Positions 1-4,818 of a stretch of 5,075 nucleotides of DNA are shown piece by piece. The number at the start of each line of letters is the position of its first letter. Within the stretch, counting starts at the first letter, position 1. The notes below the pieces were generated by a model. The model was not told where the DNA came from. It made no database searches and was given only the letters and a program-made list of their open reading frames with translations. Origin of the DNA: Cyanobacteriota bacterium (lineage in GTDB: Bacteria; Cyanobacteriota; Cyanobacteriia; Phormidesmidales; Phormidesmidaceae); assembly GCA_027483425.1 (NCBI GenBank), contig JAIXUR010000513.1, forward strand, positions 1-5,075. The letters run 5' to 3'. The translations under genes and the position numbers were made by a program.

Positions 1-1568
1 GGGCCCTGGTCGTCGGTTTTGGTCAGCATCCAGACCATCGACCGGGCATCTAGGGGCACGAAGTCAGGGTTAAACCCCACCTCGCGGCTATACACCTGAA
101 AGTCACGGGACGCCCCATAAAAATCGAAGGTCAGCGGGTTGACCTGGGGCGTGTTGGGGATGACACCCAGGGTAGAGCGCAGGTAGGGCGCTTCGGTAGT
201 GATGGTATCGATCACCGCTGGGTGGGGCCACGGGGGGCCTGCGTAGAGGGTGCGCATAAGACGACTGGCGGGCAACGGACCACCGGGGAGCCAGGCCGCC
301 ACCATCAACACCGCCATCAGCCCGGCCAGTCCCCAGCGCAGCCAACGCCCCCCGCGTCCGGGCAGCAGGGTAAGCCCCCGGGTCAGCACCAGCACCAGCA
401 CCGGCACCGCCGGAGCTATATGGCGCGGATCTTTGTTTTGCAGCAGGGTCAGCATGCCATAGCTGCCCAGTAAAAAGCTCCCTAGCCAGGGCCACGGCCA
501 CGGCCACCGCAGGCGGCCAGCCCGATCGCCTAGGGTTACCCCGCGACCAGTGCGGACCAGCAGGATCCCGATCGCCCCGGCGGCGGTTCCGGCGATCAAT
601 AGGGCATAGGTGACCAAACGAGGCAGCATGCGAGCGTAGTAGCTGAGGGTTGACCAAACGCTACCAGGCACCACTTCCGGGGGCACCCAACTGGCATTGT
701 TGCCCTGGCTATTGGTGAGAATGGTCAGCCAATTTGTTTGGATCCAGGGCCCGCAGACGGCCCAGGCGACTAGGGCGGCCAGCCCCCACTGCACCAGGTG
801 CTGCCAACGGGGTCGGCTGAGCAGCGATTCGAGGGCGACCCACCCCAAGGGCACCACCAAGAACAAGATCGCCGTGGGCTTGGCCAAAATTGAGAGCCCG
901 GCCCCCAGTCCGGCGGCGATCGCCCAACCCCATGTCGTCCAACCCCATGTCGCCCCGCCCCCCTGGCCAGGGGCCTTGGCCCCACGCCACCCGGTCAGGC
1001 TGGCAAAGGTGGCCGTCACGGCGGTCACCAGCCCCAAATCAAGCAGATAATCCAGACGCAGGGCGTAGAGCATCGGCACCACCAGGCTCAACCCCGCCGC
1101 CCACAGCCCCGTGGTGCGGTCAAACAGGCTGCGGCCCAGCCCGTACAACAGCCCCATCAACAGTCCGGTAAAGACCAGATTGACCAGCACCGCCTGGTCA
1201 AAGCCACGCCCCAAGAGGTTGAAGATCGGCACCGTAGCCAGGTAGACCAGGGGGGCGCGATACCCTGGCGACTGACGCCACAGCGTCGTCCACCAGTCGG
1301 GGTTAGACCAATCGGGCTGCTGAAGCACCCGCCAAAAGTGAAGGGCACGGGTCAGGTGCTCGCCCTGGTCCCAGGCGGGTGGAGCGTGATCCTTGAGCAG
1401 CCAAATCCCGTCGGCGATCGCAATTGTCAGCCACAACCCCAGCAAAATGAGCCAGTCTTGCCGATACCAGGGGGGGTGGGGCTCAGGGTTAACCCGTTGC
1501 TGGTCTAACTCCTGGAGGGAGGGATCAAATTGATCGGATTGAGAGGCTGGAGGGTTGCGATCCGCCAT
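1..1568 (-). CDS. Polytopic GT39/ArnT-type (GT-C fold) glycosyltransferase, C-terminus cut by left window edge
   Basis: The frame stays open from the ATG at 1566-1568 to the left edge: 522 codons and no stop, so the true end lies outside. The protein has a polar cytoplasmic N-terminus (about residues 1-38), a first membrane helix (about 39-57), then a luminal/periplasmic loop with the acidic motif WDQGEH (D67, E70, H71), where GT-C enzymes keep their catalytic and metal-binding acids. Further hydrophobic helices lie near 105-120, 127-144, 155-170, 215-245, 257-275, 318-337, 362-376, 386-402 and 410-427. The motif LRLDYLLDLGL (170-180) and KDPRHIAPAVP (379-389) fit the family's conserved loops. 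A soluble domain begins near residue 430. Enzymes of this type move a sugar from a polyprenyl-phosphate carrier to lipid, protein or glycan on the outer face of the membrane. The acceptor here cannot be told. Family placement is from motifs and topology, not a search. Confidence 0.85.
   Translation of the reverse strand, partial: MADRNPPASQSDQFDPSLQELDQQRVNPEPHPPWYRQDWLILLGLWLTIAIADGIWLLKDHAPPAWDQGEHLTRALHFWRVLQQPDWSNPDWWTTLWRQSPGYRAPLVYLATVPIFNLLGRGFDQAVLVNLVFTGLLMGLLYGLGRSLFDRTTGLWAAGLSLVVPMLYALRLDYLLDLGLVTAVTATFASLTGWRGAKAPGQGGGATWGWTTWGWAIAAGLGAGLSILAKPTAILFLVVPLGWVALESLLSRPRWQHLVQWGLAALVAWAVCGPWIQTNWLTILTNSQGNNASWVPPEVVPGSVWSTLSYYARMLPRLVTYALLIAGTAAGAIGILLVRTGRGVTLGDRAGRLRWPWPWPWLGSFLLGSYGMLTLLQNKDPRHIAPAVPVLVLVLTRGLTLLPGRGGRWLRWGLAGLMAVLMVAAWLPGGPLPASRLMRTLYAGPPWPHPAVIDTITTEAPYLRSTLGVIPNTPQVNPLTFDFYGASRDFQVYSREVGFNPDFVPLDARSMVWMLTKTDDQG
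384..407. repeat. Short hexamer repeat inside the glycosyltransferase gene
   Basis: The hexamer CAGCAC occurs three times in tandem and is followed by the variant CGGCAC. On the minus strand it encodes the alternating Val/Leu run after 'AVP' (about residues 387-394) in a membrane helix. The six-base period keeps the reading frame, so copy-number changes would only lengthen or shorten the helix. Confidence 0.7.
490..507. repeat. GGCCAC x3 hexamer repeat inside the glycosyltransferase gene
   Basis: Three tandem copies of GGCCAC are visible. Read on the minus strand they produce the unusual alternating Trp-Pro stretch RWPWPWPW (residues 354-361), directly before a hydrophobic helix. The unit length of six keeps the frame. 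Confidence 0.75.
916..923. repeat. HIP1 octamer GCGATCGC
   Basis: Perfect copy of the highly iterated palindrome of cyanobacterial genomes, inside the glycosyltransferase gene (codes for Ala-Ile-Ala just after the WGW repeat). Confidence 0.9.
924..953. repeat. 15-bp tandem duplication encoding ATWGW-TTWGW
   Basis: Two adjacent 15-bp units, CCAACCCCATGTCG followed by T (924-938) or C (939-953), differ at one base only. On the minus strand they encode the pentapeptide pair ATWGW/TTWGW (residues 206-215) at the start of a membrane helix of the glycosyltransferase. The near identity at DNA level suggests recent in-frame duplication. Confidence 0.85.
1414..1421. repeat. HIP1 octamer GCGATCGC
   Basis: Perfect HIP1 copy within the first membrane helix coding region of the glycosyltransferase (Ala-Ile-Ala, residues 50-52). 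Confidence 0.9.
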
Positions 1569-1612
1569 CGGCGTCCCTTGAACTAGAGTTAAGCACTATG
1601 CCTTGATTATCG

Positions 1613-1641
1613 TTGACAAGTACGCCGACATTTTTTTTGAT
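1613..1641 (+). promoter_or_regulatory. Candidate sigma-70-type promoter of the VOC gene
   Basis: A perfect -35 hexamer TTGACA lies at 1613-1618. At 17-bp spacing there is TTTGAT (1636-1641), which matches four of six bases of TATAAT. Transcription would then start at about the ATG at 1647, giving a leaderless or nearly leaderless message. This fits the absence of any Shine-Dalgarno sequence before that ATG. The -10 match is weak, so the call is tentative. Confidence 0.35.
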
Positions 1642-1646
1642 CCGCC

Positions 1647-2057
1647 ATGCCATTTTGCCAGGGTATCCACCACGTCGCGATCATTTGCAGCGACTATGCT
1701 CGATCCAAACGCTTCTACACCCAGGTCTTGGGGTTTGAGGTGGTCAGAGAAACCTACCGGGCCGAGCGGCAATCCTACAAGCTGGATCTGCGCCTGGGCG
1801 ACGGTACCCAAATTGAGCTATTTTCCTTCCCCACCCCACCACCCCGGCCCTCACGCCCCGAGGCCCTGGGGCTGAGGCATTTAGCCCTGGTCGTCGACGA
1901 CCTAGACCAGGCGATTCAGCATCTCGAAGCCCATCAGATTGCCACCGAGGCCATTCGCCTGGATGATCTGACTGGGCAGCGATTTGTCTTCTTTCAAGCC
2001 CCCGACCAGTTACCCATCGAGCTCTACGAGGGCTCGCTCACGACTAGAACAGCCTAA
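1647..2057 (+). CDS. VOC-superfamily metalloprotein, YaeR/GloA2-like (glyoxalase I-related)
   Basis: The 136-residue protein is one compact VOC unit made of two beta-alpha-beta-beta-beta modules (about 5-62 and 75-128). It closely resembles what I remember of E. coli YaeR (about 129 aa): HHVAII near the N-terminus, the central block IELFSFP followed by RPSRPEALGLRHLA, then a C-terminal PIELYE. The four expected metal ligands are present: H9, E57, H78 and E125. Related enzymes isomerise or cleave small substrates such as the methylglyoxal-glutathione adduct, but the substrate of YaeR-type proteins is not settled, so calling it lactoylglutathione lyase would overreach. The start at 1647 puts the first histidine pair where the family has it; there is no ribosome binding site. 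It diverges from the glycosyltransferase gene and its stop overlaps the convergent DUF3067 gene by 4 bp. A cytosolic protein is expected. Confidence 0.92.
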   Translation: MPFCQGIHHVAIICSDYARSKRFYTQVLGFEVVRETYRAERQSYKLDLRLGDGTQIELFSFPTPPPRPSRPEALGLRHLALVVDDLDQAIQHLEAHQIATEAIRLDDLTGQRFVFFQAPDQLPIELYEGSLTTRTA

Positions 2058-2371
2058 AACTCGTCGGTCAGCCACTCCAGGGCGCGTTCCCCCAGGGGCA
2101 GGGGAATGCTGACGGCTTTGCCCAGGCGGGGGCGATCGCGCGTTTGAGCAATCCACTGCTGCACGTAGTCCACCTGTCCCCACTCGTTCAGGTAGAGCAT
2201 GACCTGATCGAGGTGGGCCAAATACTCATCTTCACTGAGGGGAAACGACACCTGCTCCAAGTAACGCCACATGACCTGAAGGAAAATTTTGCCCTGGGTG
2301 CGCCGAAACTGAATGTCGAAGGAATAGCCCCACTTGTCTATGAGCAGTTCCTGTAAGTCTGTCCCTCTCAT
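2054..2371 (-). CDS. DUF3067 family protein, conserved in cyanobacteria and plastid lineages
   Basis: The 105-residue protein carries the features I know from DUF3067: an N-terminal LQELLIDKWGYSFD block, RRTQGKIFLQVMWRYLEQ (about 23-40), FPLSEDEYLAHLDQV (43-57) and the C-terminal RPRLGKAVSIPLPLGER (80-96). It is acidic and has no signal peptide or membrane helix, so it should be soluble. The family has no assigned biochemical role that I can state. Its length is normal for the family. The start at 2371 is preceded by purine-rich GAGGGTGGGG and TAGGG, a possible loose ribosome binding site. The gene is divergent from petC across a 461-bp spacer and convergent with the VOC gene. Its position beside petCA recalls an arrangement I believe occurs in other cyanobacteria, which would hint at a thylakoid or cytochrome b6f assembly role. 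That is inference. Confidence 0.9.
   Translation of the reverse strand: MRGTDLQELLIDKWGYSFDIQFRRTQGKIFLQVMWRYLEQVSFPLSEDEYLAHLDQVMLYLNEWGQVDYVQQWIAQTRDRPRLGKAVSIPLPLGERALEWLTDEF
2132..2139. repeat. HIP1 octamer GCGATCGC
   Basis: Perfect HIP1 copy inside the DUF3067 gene, covering the codons of the Arg-Asp-Arg part of TRDRPRL. Confidence 0.9.
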
Positions 2372-2403
2372 CGCCCTACCCCACCCTCAGCCGCACCAAG
2401 CTT

Positions 2404-2421
2404 GATACATTTCTTTACGAT
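2404..2421 (+). promoter_or_regulatory. Candidate HLR1 motif (RpaB response-regulator site)
   Basis: GATACATT, two spacer bases, then TTTACGAT. The published HLR1 consensus is two direct (G/T)TTACA(T/A)(T/A) repeats with a 2-bp gap. Each half here differs at one position and the spacing is exact. RpaB regulates many photosynthesis genes in response to light and redox state. The site is 33 bp upstream of the DUF3067 start and about 410 bp upstream of petC, and its direct-repeat orientation points toward petC. Which gene it serves, if any, cannot be told from the sequence. Confidence 0.35.
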
Positions 2422-2501
2422 ACGCCCTGGGGACCGACATAGCCCTATCGGCCCCATCGACTCCCCAAAACTGACCATTTAACCGGTTAGTCTTCCAAAT
2501 A

Positions 2502-2531
2502 TTGACCCAAGCCACTGATTTAGCGGATAAA
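2502..2531 (+). promoter_or_regulatory. Candidate promoter for the petCA operon
   Basis: TTGACC (2502-2507, five of six to consensus) and GATAAA (2526-2531, four of six) are separated by 18 bp in AT-rich DNA upstream of petC and face it. Transcription would begin near 2538 and leave a leader of about 295 nt. Other hexamer pairs are possible in this spacer, so this is only the best of several weak candidates. Confidence 0.3.
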
Positions 2532-2597
2532 TTTCTCGATTTAGCCTCTAGACGATCCGATACGCTCACTTCTCTATTGGTTCGGGAGAGAAAAATT

Positions 2598-2605
2598 GCG
2601 ATCGC
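2598..2605. repeat. HIP1 octamer GCGATCGC
   Basis: Perfect HIP1 copy, the only one of the five outside a gene, in the spacer upstream of petC. Confidence 0.9.
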
Positions 2606-2832
2606 CCTGGCTTATTTACCTTTAGCAAAGATTTTCTGAGAACAGCAAGGTGCAATAATACGATTGATAAAGCTAAAGGCGTGGTCAGCCACATCGGGAC
2701 TGCTCCAGTGGGTAACCCGTTCAGGGTTTGCCTAGGCAAGGTGAAGGCCCCAGGCCGATCGCCTCTGGGCTGGGCTCAGCTACCGCCGTTGATAGCTGCT
2801 ATTCGTTTGAAACAGGTATACCAGTCTGGATT

Positions 2833-3375
2833 ATGACTCAAGCTTCTGGAACCTCCGATGTCCCTGATCTAGGGCGCCGCCAGTTTATGAACCTGCTGAC
2901 CCTAGGTGCCGCAACCGGGGCCGTCGGGGGCATGCTCTATCCCGTGATCAAGTTTTTTATTCCTCCCTCTAGCGGCGGCGGTGGAGGCGGGGTAACCGCT
3001 AAAAACGAGCTGGGTAACGATGTCATCGCTAGCCAGTTTGTGGCCGCTCACAACCCCGGCGATCGCGTCCTGGTGCAAGGCCTTAAGGGCGACCCCACCT
3101 ACCTGGTGATTCAAGAAAGTGGCTCCCTCGAGAACTACGGCATTAGCTCGATCTGCACCCACCTGGGCTGTGTAGTGCCCTGGAACGCTAGCGAAAACAA
3201 GTTCATGTGTCCTTGCCATGGCTCCCAGTACGACGCCACCGGCAAGGTTGTACGTGGCCCAGCGCCCCTGTCTCTGGCGCTGTCCCATGCCGACATCACC
3301 GACAGTGATACGGTTTCCCTGACCAATTGGACTGAAACTGACTTTCGCACCGGCGAATCTCCCTGGTGGGCCTAG
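2833..3375 (+). CDS. petC: Cytochrome b6f complex Rieske iron-sulphur subunit
   Basis: The 180-residue protein has the length and domain order of cyanobacterial PetC. A short polar N-terminus leads to a twin-arginine-like motif LGRRQFM (13-19) and one membrane anchor (about 21-43). A PPSSGGGGGG hinge (44-53) follows, then the soluble Rieske domain. Box I is CTHLGC (C108, H110, C113) and box II is CPCHGS (C126, C128, H129). C108, H110, C126 and H129 should hold the 2Fe-2S cluster, and C113-C128 should form the stabilising disulphide. The protein oxidises plastoquinol at the Qo site and passes the electron to cytochrome f on the lumenal side of the thylakoid. The ATG at 2833 is chosen because the residues read from the upstream TTG at 2728 are low-complexity and lack family resemblance, while 180 residues is the family norm. 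petA follows 76 bp later with no terminator between. Confidence 0.98.
   Translation: MTQASGTSDVPDLGRRQFMNLLTLGAATGAVGGMLYPVIKFFIPPSSGGGGGGVTAKNELGNDVIASQFVAAHNPGDRVLVQGLKGDPTYLVIQESGSLENYGISSICTHLGCVVPWNASENKFMCPCHGSQYDATGKVVRGPAPLSLALSHADITDSDTVSLTNWTETDFRTGESPWWA
3059..3066. repeat. HIP1 octamer GCGATCGC
   Basis: Perfect HIP1 copy in petC, spanning the codons for Gly-Asp-Arg at residues 76-78. Confidence 0.9.
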
Positions 3376-3414
3376 ATTCGACCGGCGTTTCGGCAACCTG
3401 CGACGCAATACCCT

Positions 3415-3438
3415 CGTTGACATCATCCCCGTTGACAT
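3415..3438 (+). repeat. Direct repeat of CGTTGACAT in the petC-petA spacer
   Basis: CGTTGACAT is present at 3415-3423 and again at 3430-3438, 15 bp apart start to start, just upstream of petA. Each contains a perfect TTGACA -35 hexamer, but no good -10 sequence lies at 16-18 bp from either before petA begins. A role as a secondary promoter, protein site or chance repeat cannot be separated here. Confidence 0.5.
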
Positions 3439-3451
3439 AACTTTTGAACGC

Positions 3452-4417
3452 ATGAATAGATTCACTTCGTTGATCAGCGGCCTGCGCCCCCTTGCCCTTA
3501 CCTGTGCCGCTATTCTGATGGTGTGTGCAGGCTGGCTGGCGATGCCCCAGACCGCCGAGGCTTACCCCTTCTGGGCCCAGGAAAATTACGCCAACCCTCG
3601 GGAAGCCACCGGCCGGATCGTGTGTGCCAACTGCCACCTAGCGGCCAAGCCGACCAAGGTAGAAGTTCCCCAGGCTGTCCTCCCCGACTCTGTGTTTAAG
3701 CTCAAGGTCGAAATTCCCTACGATCTCAGCACCCAGCAAGTTCTAGGCGACGGCAGTCGCGGCGGCTTGAATGTAGGCGCCGTGGTCGTTCTTCCCGAGG
3801 GCTTCAAGCTGGCCCCCCCCGAGCGCATGTCCGAGGAACTGAAGGAAGAAGTTGGCAATACCTACTTCTTGCCCTACAGCGACACCCAGCCCAACATCCT
3901 CCTGGTTGGCCCCCTGCCCGGTGAGCAGTATCAGGAAATCGTCTTCCCGGTGCTGTCTCCCGACCCCGGCCAAGACAAATCGGTCTCCTTTGGCAAGTAC
4001 CAGATCCACGTCGGTGGTAACCGGGGCCGCGGCCAGGTATACCCCACCGGCTTGGCCAGCAACAACACCGTCTACAACGCTAGCGTCAGTGGCACCGTGA
4101 CCGCCATTGAGCCCCAGGATGGCGGTGGCTACTCAGTTACTATTCAGTCAGAAGCCGGTGGCGAGGTCAATGAAGCCATCCCCGCTGGCCCCGAACTGCT
4201 GGTGGCCGAGGGTGATACGGTCGAGACCGGCAAACCCCTGACGACCAACCCCAACATGGGTGGTTTTGGCCAGATGGATACCGAAATCGTGCTGCAAAGC
4301 CCCAACCGGGTTAAGGGTCTGGTTGCCTTCTTGGCGGCGGTCATGCTGACCCAGATCATGCTGGTACTGAAGAAGAAGCAGGTCGAAAAGGTTCAGGCGG
4401 CGGGCCTCACCATGTAG
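3452..4417 (+). CDS. petA: Cytochrome f, apoprotein precursor
   Basis: The 321-residue precursor starts with a Sec-type signal peptide (positive MNRF.., hydrophobic core about 14-31, cleavage after AEA at residue 37). The mature protein begins YPFWAQ. Its Tyr1 supplies the unusual axial haem ligand through the alpha-amino group. The c-type haem motif CANCH is at precursor 58-62, which is mature C21, C24 and H25, exactly the family numbering. The large beta-rich lumenal domain and small domain follow, then one C-terminal membrane helix (about 289-307) and a basic stromal tail with KKKQ. The mature length of 284 is normal. Cytochrome f takes electrons from the Rieske protein and gives them to plastocyanin or cytochrome c6 in the thylakoid lumen. 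No Shine-Dalgarno precedes the ATG. The gene is the second of the petCA pair and ends before a strong terminator. Confidence 0.98.
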   Translation: MNRFTSLISGLRPLALTCAAILMVCAGWLAMPQTAEAYPFWAQENYANPREATGRIVCANCHLAAKPTKVEVPQAVLPDSVFKLKVEIPYDLSTQQVLGDGSRGGLNVGAVVVLPEGFKLAPPERMSEELKEEVGNTYFLPYSDTQPNILLVGPLPGEQYQEIVFPVLSPDPGQDKSVSFGKYQIHVGGNRGRGQVYPTGLASNNTVYNASVSGTVTAIEPQDGGGYSVTIQSEAGGEVNEAIPAGPELLVAEGDTVETGKPLTTNPNMGGFGQMDTEIVLQSPNRVKGLVAFLAAVMLTQIMLVLKKKQVEKVQAAGLTM

Positions 4418-4462
4418 GGTGGCTCAGCGGTTGACATCGTCGATGATCTGCTGGTACGAAGG

Positions 4463-4515
4463 CAACAACAAAAAATCAGAGGGTCGAAATCCTGCGGCCC
4501 TCTGATTTTTTGTTG
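4463..4515. terminator. Strong intrinsic, potentially bidirectional terminator after petA
   Basis: Perfect 18-bp inverted repeat: left arm 4466-4483 (CAACAAAAAATCAGAGGG), right arm 4498-4515. The inner bases TCG/CGG can extend it to about 21 pairs with one G-U, leaving an 8-base loop. The A tract of the left arm and T tract of the right arm give a U-run in transcripts from either side, so it can stop petCA readthrough and transcripts coming from the right. It starts about 48 bp after the petA stop. Confidence 0.9.
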
Positions 4516-4537
4516 GTCAAGGGCAAAACGGGGAGTC

Positions 4538-4576
4538 AGGTTCCCAGGCCAGGCGTTAACCCTGGCCTGGGAACCT
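4538..4576. repeat. Perfect 16-bp inverted repeat with 7-base loop
   Basis: AGGTTCCCAGGCCAGG (4538-4553) is perfectly complementary to 4561-4576, with loop CGTTAAC. The hairpin is GC-rich and stable but has no adjacent T tract on either strand, so it is not a standard intrinsic terminator. It could be a second termination or RNA-stabilising structure, a dispersed palindromic repeat or a protein site. The function is unknown. Confidence 0.85.
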
Positions 4577-4651
4577 CAAGCAACAATGGCGATGTCGGAC
4601 GGAGAGCCGTGGGGTGAGGGTTCTCCCTGAAACCTTAAGTGCGAGGACGAA

Positions 4652-4675
4652 ATTATTGTAATAATAATCGTTATC
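4652..4675. promoter_or_regulatory. AT-rich palindrome resembling a Fur box
   Basis: The segment 4657-4675 (TGTAATAATAATCGTTATC) agrees with the 19-bp Fur consensus GATAATGATAATCATTATC at 15 positions by my count. It overlaps a shorter palindrome, ATTATT-GT-AATAAT (4652-4665). The AT-rich block stands out from GC-rich surroundings. No recognisable gene starts close by on either strand: the receiver gene on the right ends, rather than begins, here. The match could be an iron-responsive site for an undetected small RNA, or a chance AT-rich palindrome. Confidence 0.3.
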
Positions 4676-4771
4676 ATTTCATCCGAAGACGCTGGTATGA
4701 CCCTCAGGAACCATGGATGACTGAAGCTCAATCCTTGGCTGCGCCCCCAAACCCCCACTCGCATGTTCTAT

Positions 4772-4797
4772 TTAATGGCGCCCATTAATGGCGCCCA
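4772..4797. repeat. 13-bp tandem duplication TTAATGGCGCCCA x2
   Basis: Two exact adjacent copies of TTAATGGCGCCCA lie 21 bp from the end of the receiver-domain gene. Each unit holds the palindrome GGCGCC, and the junction forms another, CCATTAATGG (4782-4791). It probably arose by slippage or duplication. No role is evident. Confidence 0.85.
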
Positions 4798-4818
4798 TCC
4801 TACACCCTCTAGATCTCT

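Larger units (their letters stand above)
2372..2832. other. 461-bp intergenic region between DUF3067 and petC
   Basis: No convincing gene is present. The left and central part (about 2400-2690) is clearly richer in A and T than the flanking genes, as expected for control DNA. It contains an HLR1-like direct repeat, a sigma-70-like hexamer pair, the palindrome AACCGGTT (2481-2488), one HIP1 site and an alternative -10-like TAATAC (2656-2661). A small hairpin, AACCC/GGGTT with a 5-base loop (2714-2728), would lie in the petC leader. Right before petC there is only a weak GGA at 2827-2829 as ribosome binding site. Confidence 0.6.
4418..4818. other. 401-bp gene-free spacer downstream of petA
   Basis: I see no credible coding region on either strand. 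In order, the spacer holds a third GTTGACAT copy (4430-4437), the petA terminator, the perfect 16-bp inverted repeat, about 75 bp of unremarkable sequence, the Fur-like AT-rich block and the 13-bp tandem duplication. The density of palindromes suggests a regulatory or repeat-insertion region, or a small RNA locus. Confidence 0.6.

Noticed and set aside
103..657. Minus-strand 184-residue open frame
   Set aside because: It is a different frame of the glycosyltransferase gene. Its product is low-complexity Gly/Ala/Arg/Pro, while the frame starting at 1568 gives membrane helices and family motifs.
697..1171. Several open frames on both strands
   Set aside because: Arg/Pro/Ala/Gly-rich shadows caused by high GC content opposite or within the glycosyltransferase gene. 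No domain resemblance.
3..1896. 13-mer GCCCTGGTCGTCG shared by positions 3-15 and 1884-1896
   Set aside because: It lies in two unrelated coding regions with ordinary codons. Treated as coincidence in GC-rich DNA.
2387..2569. 60-residue minus-strand open frame starting at GTG
   Set aside because: No family resemblance, no ribosome binding site, and it covers the regulatory region upstream of petC, including the HLR1-like site.
2728..2832. Upstream TTG start adding 35 residues to PetC
   Set aside because: The extra residues do not resemble PetC. Starting at the ATG at 2833 gives the usual 180 residues with the twin-arginine motif in the normal place.
2902..3637. Minus-strand open frames opposite petC and petA
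   Set aside because: Antisense shadows of strongly conserved genes.
4576..4764. 62-residue minus-strand open frame
   Set aside because: It runs through the Fur-like AT block (Ile/Thr run) and ends at the edge of the inverted repeat. There is no recognisable protein pattern.
4717..4788. Plus-strand 23-codon open frame from ATG at 4717
   Set aside because: Too short, Pro/His-rich, with no ribosome binding site, and its stop falls inside the tandem repeat. Likely chance, though it is the only small frame downstream of the Fur-like site.
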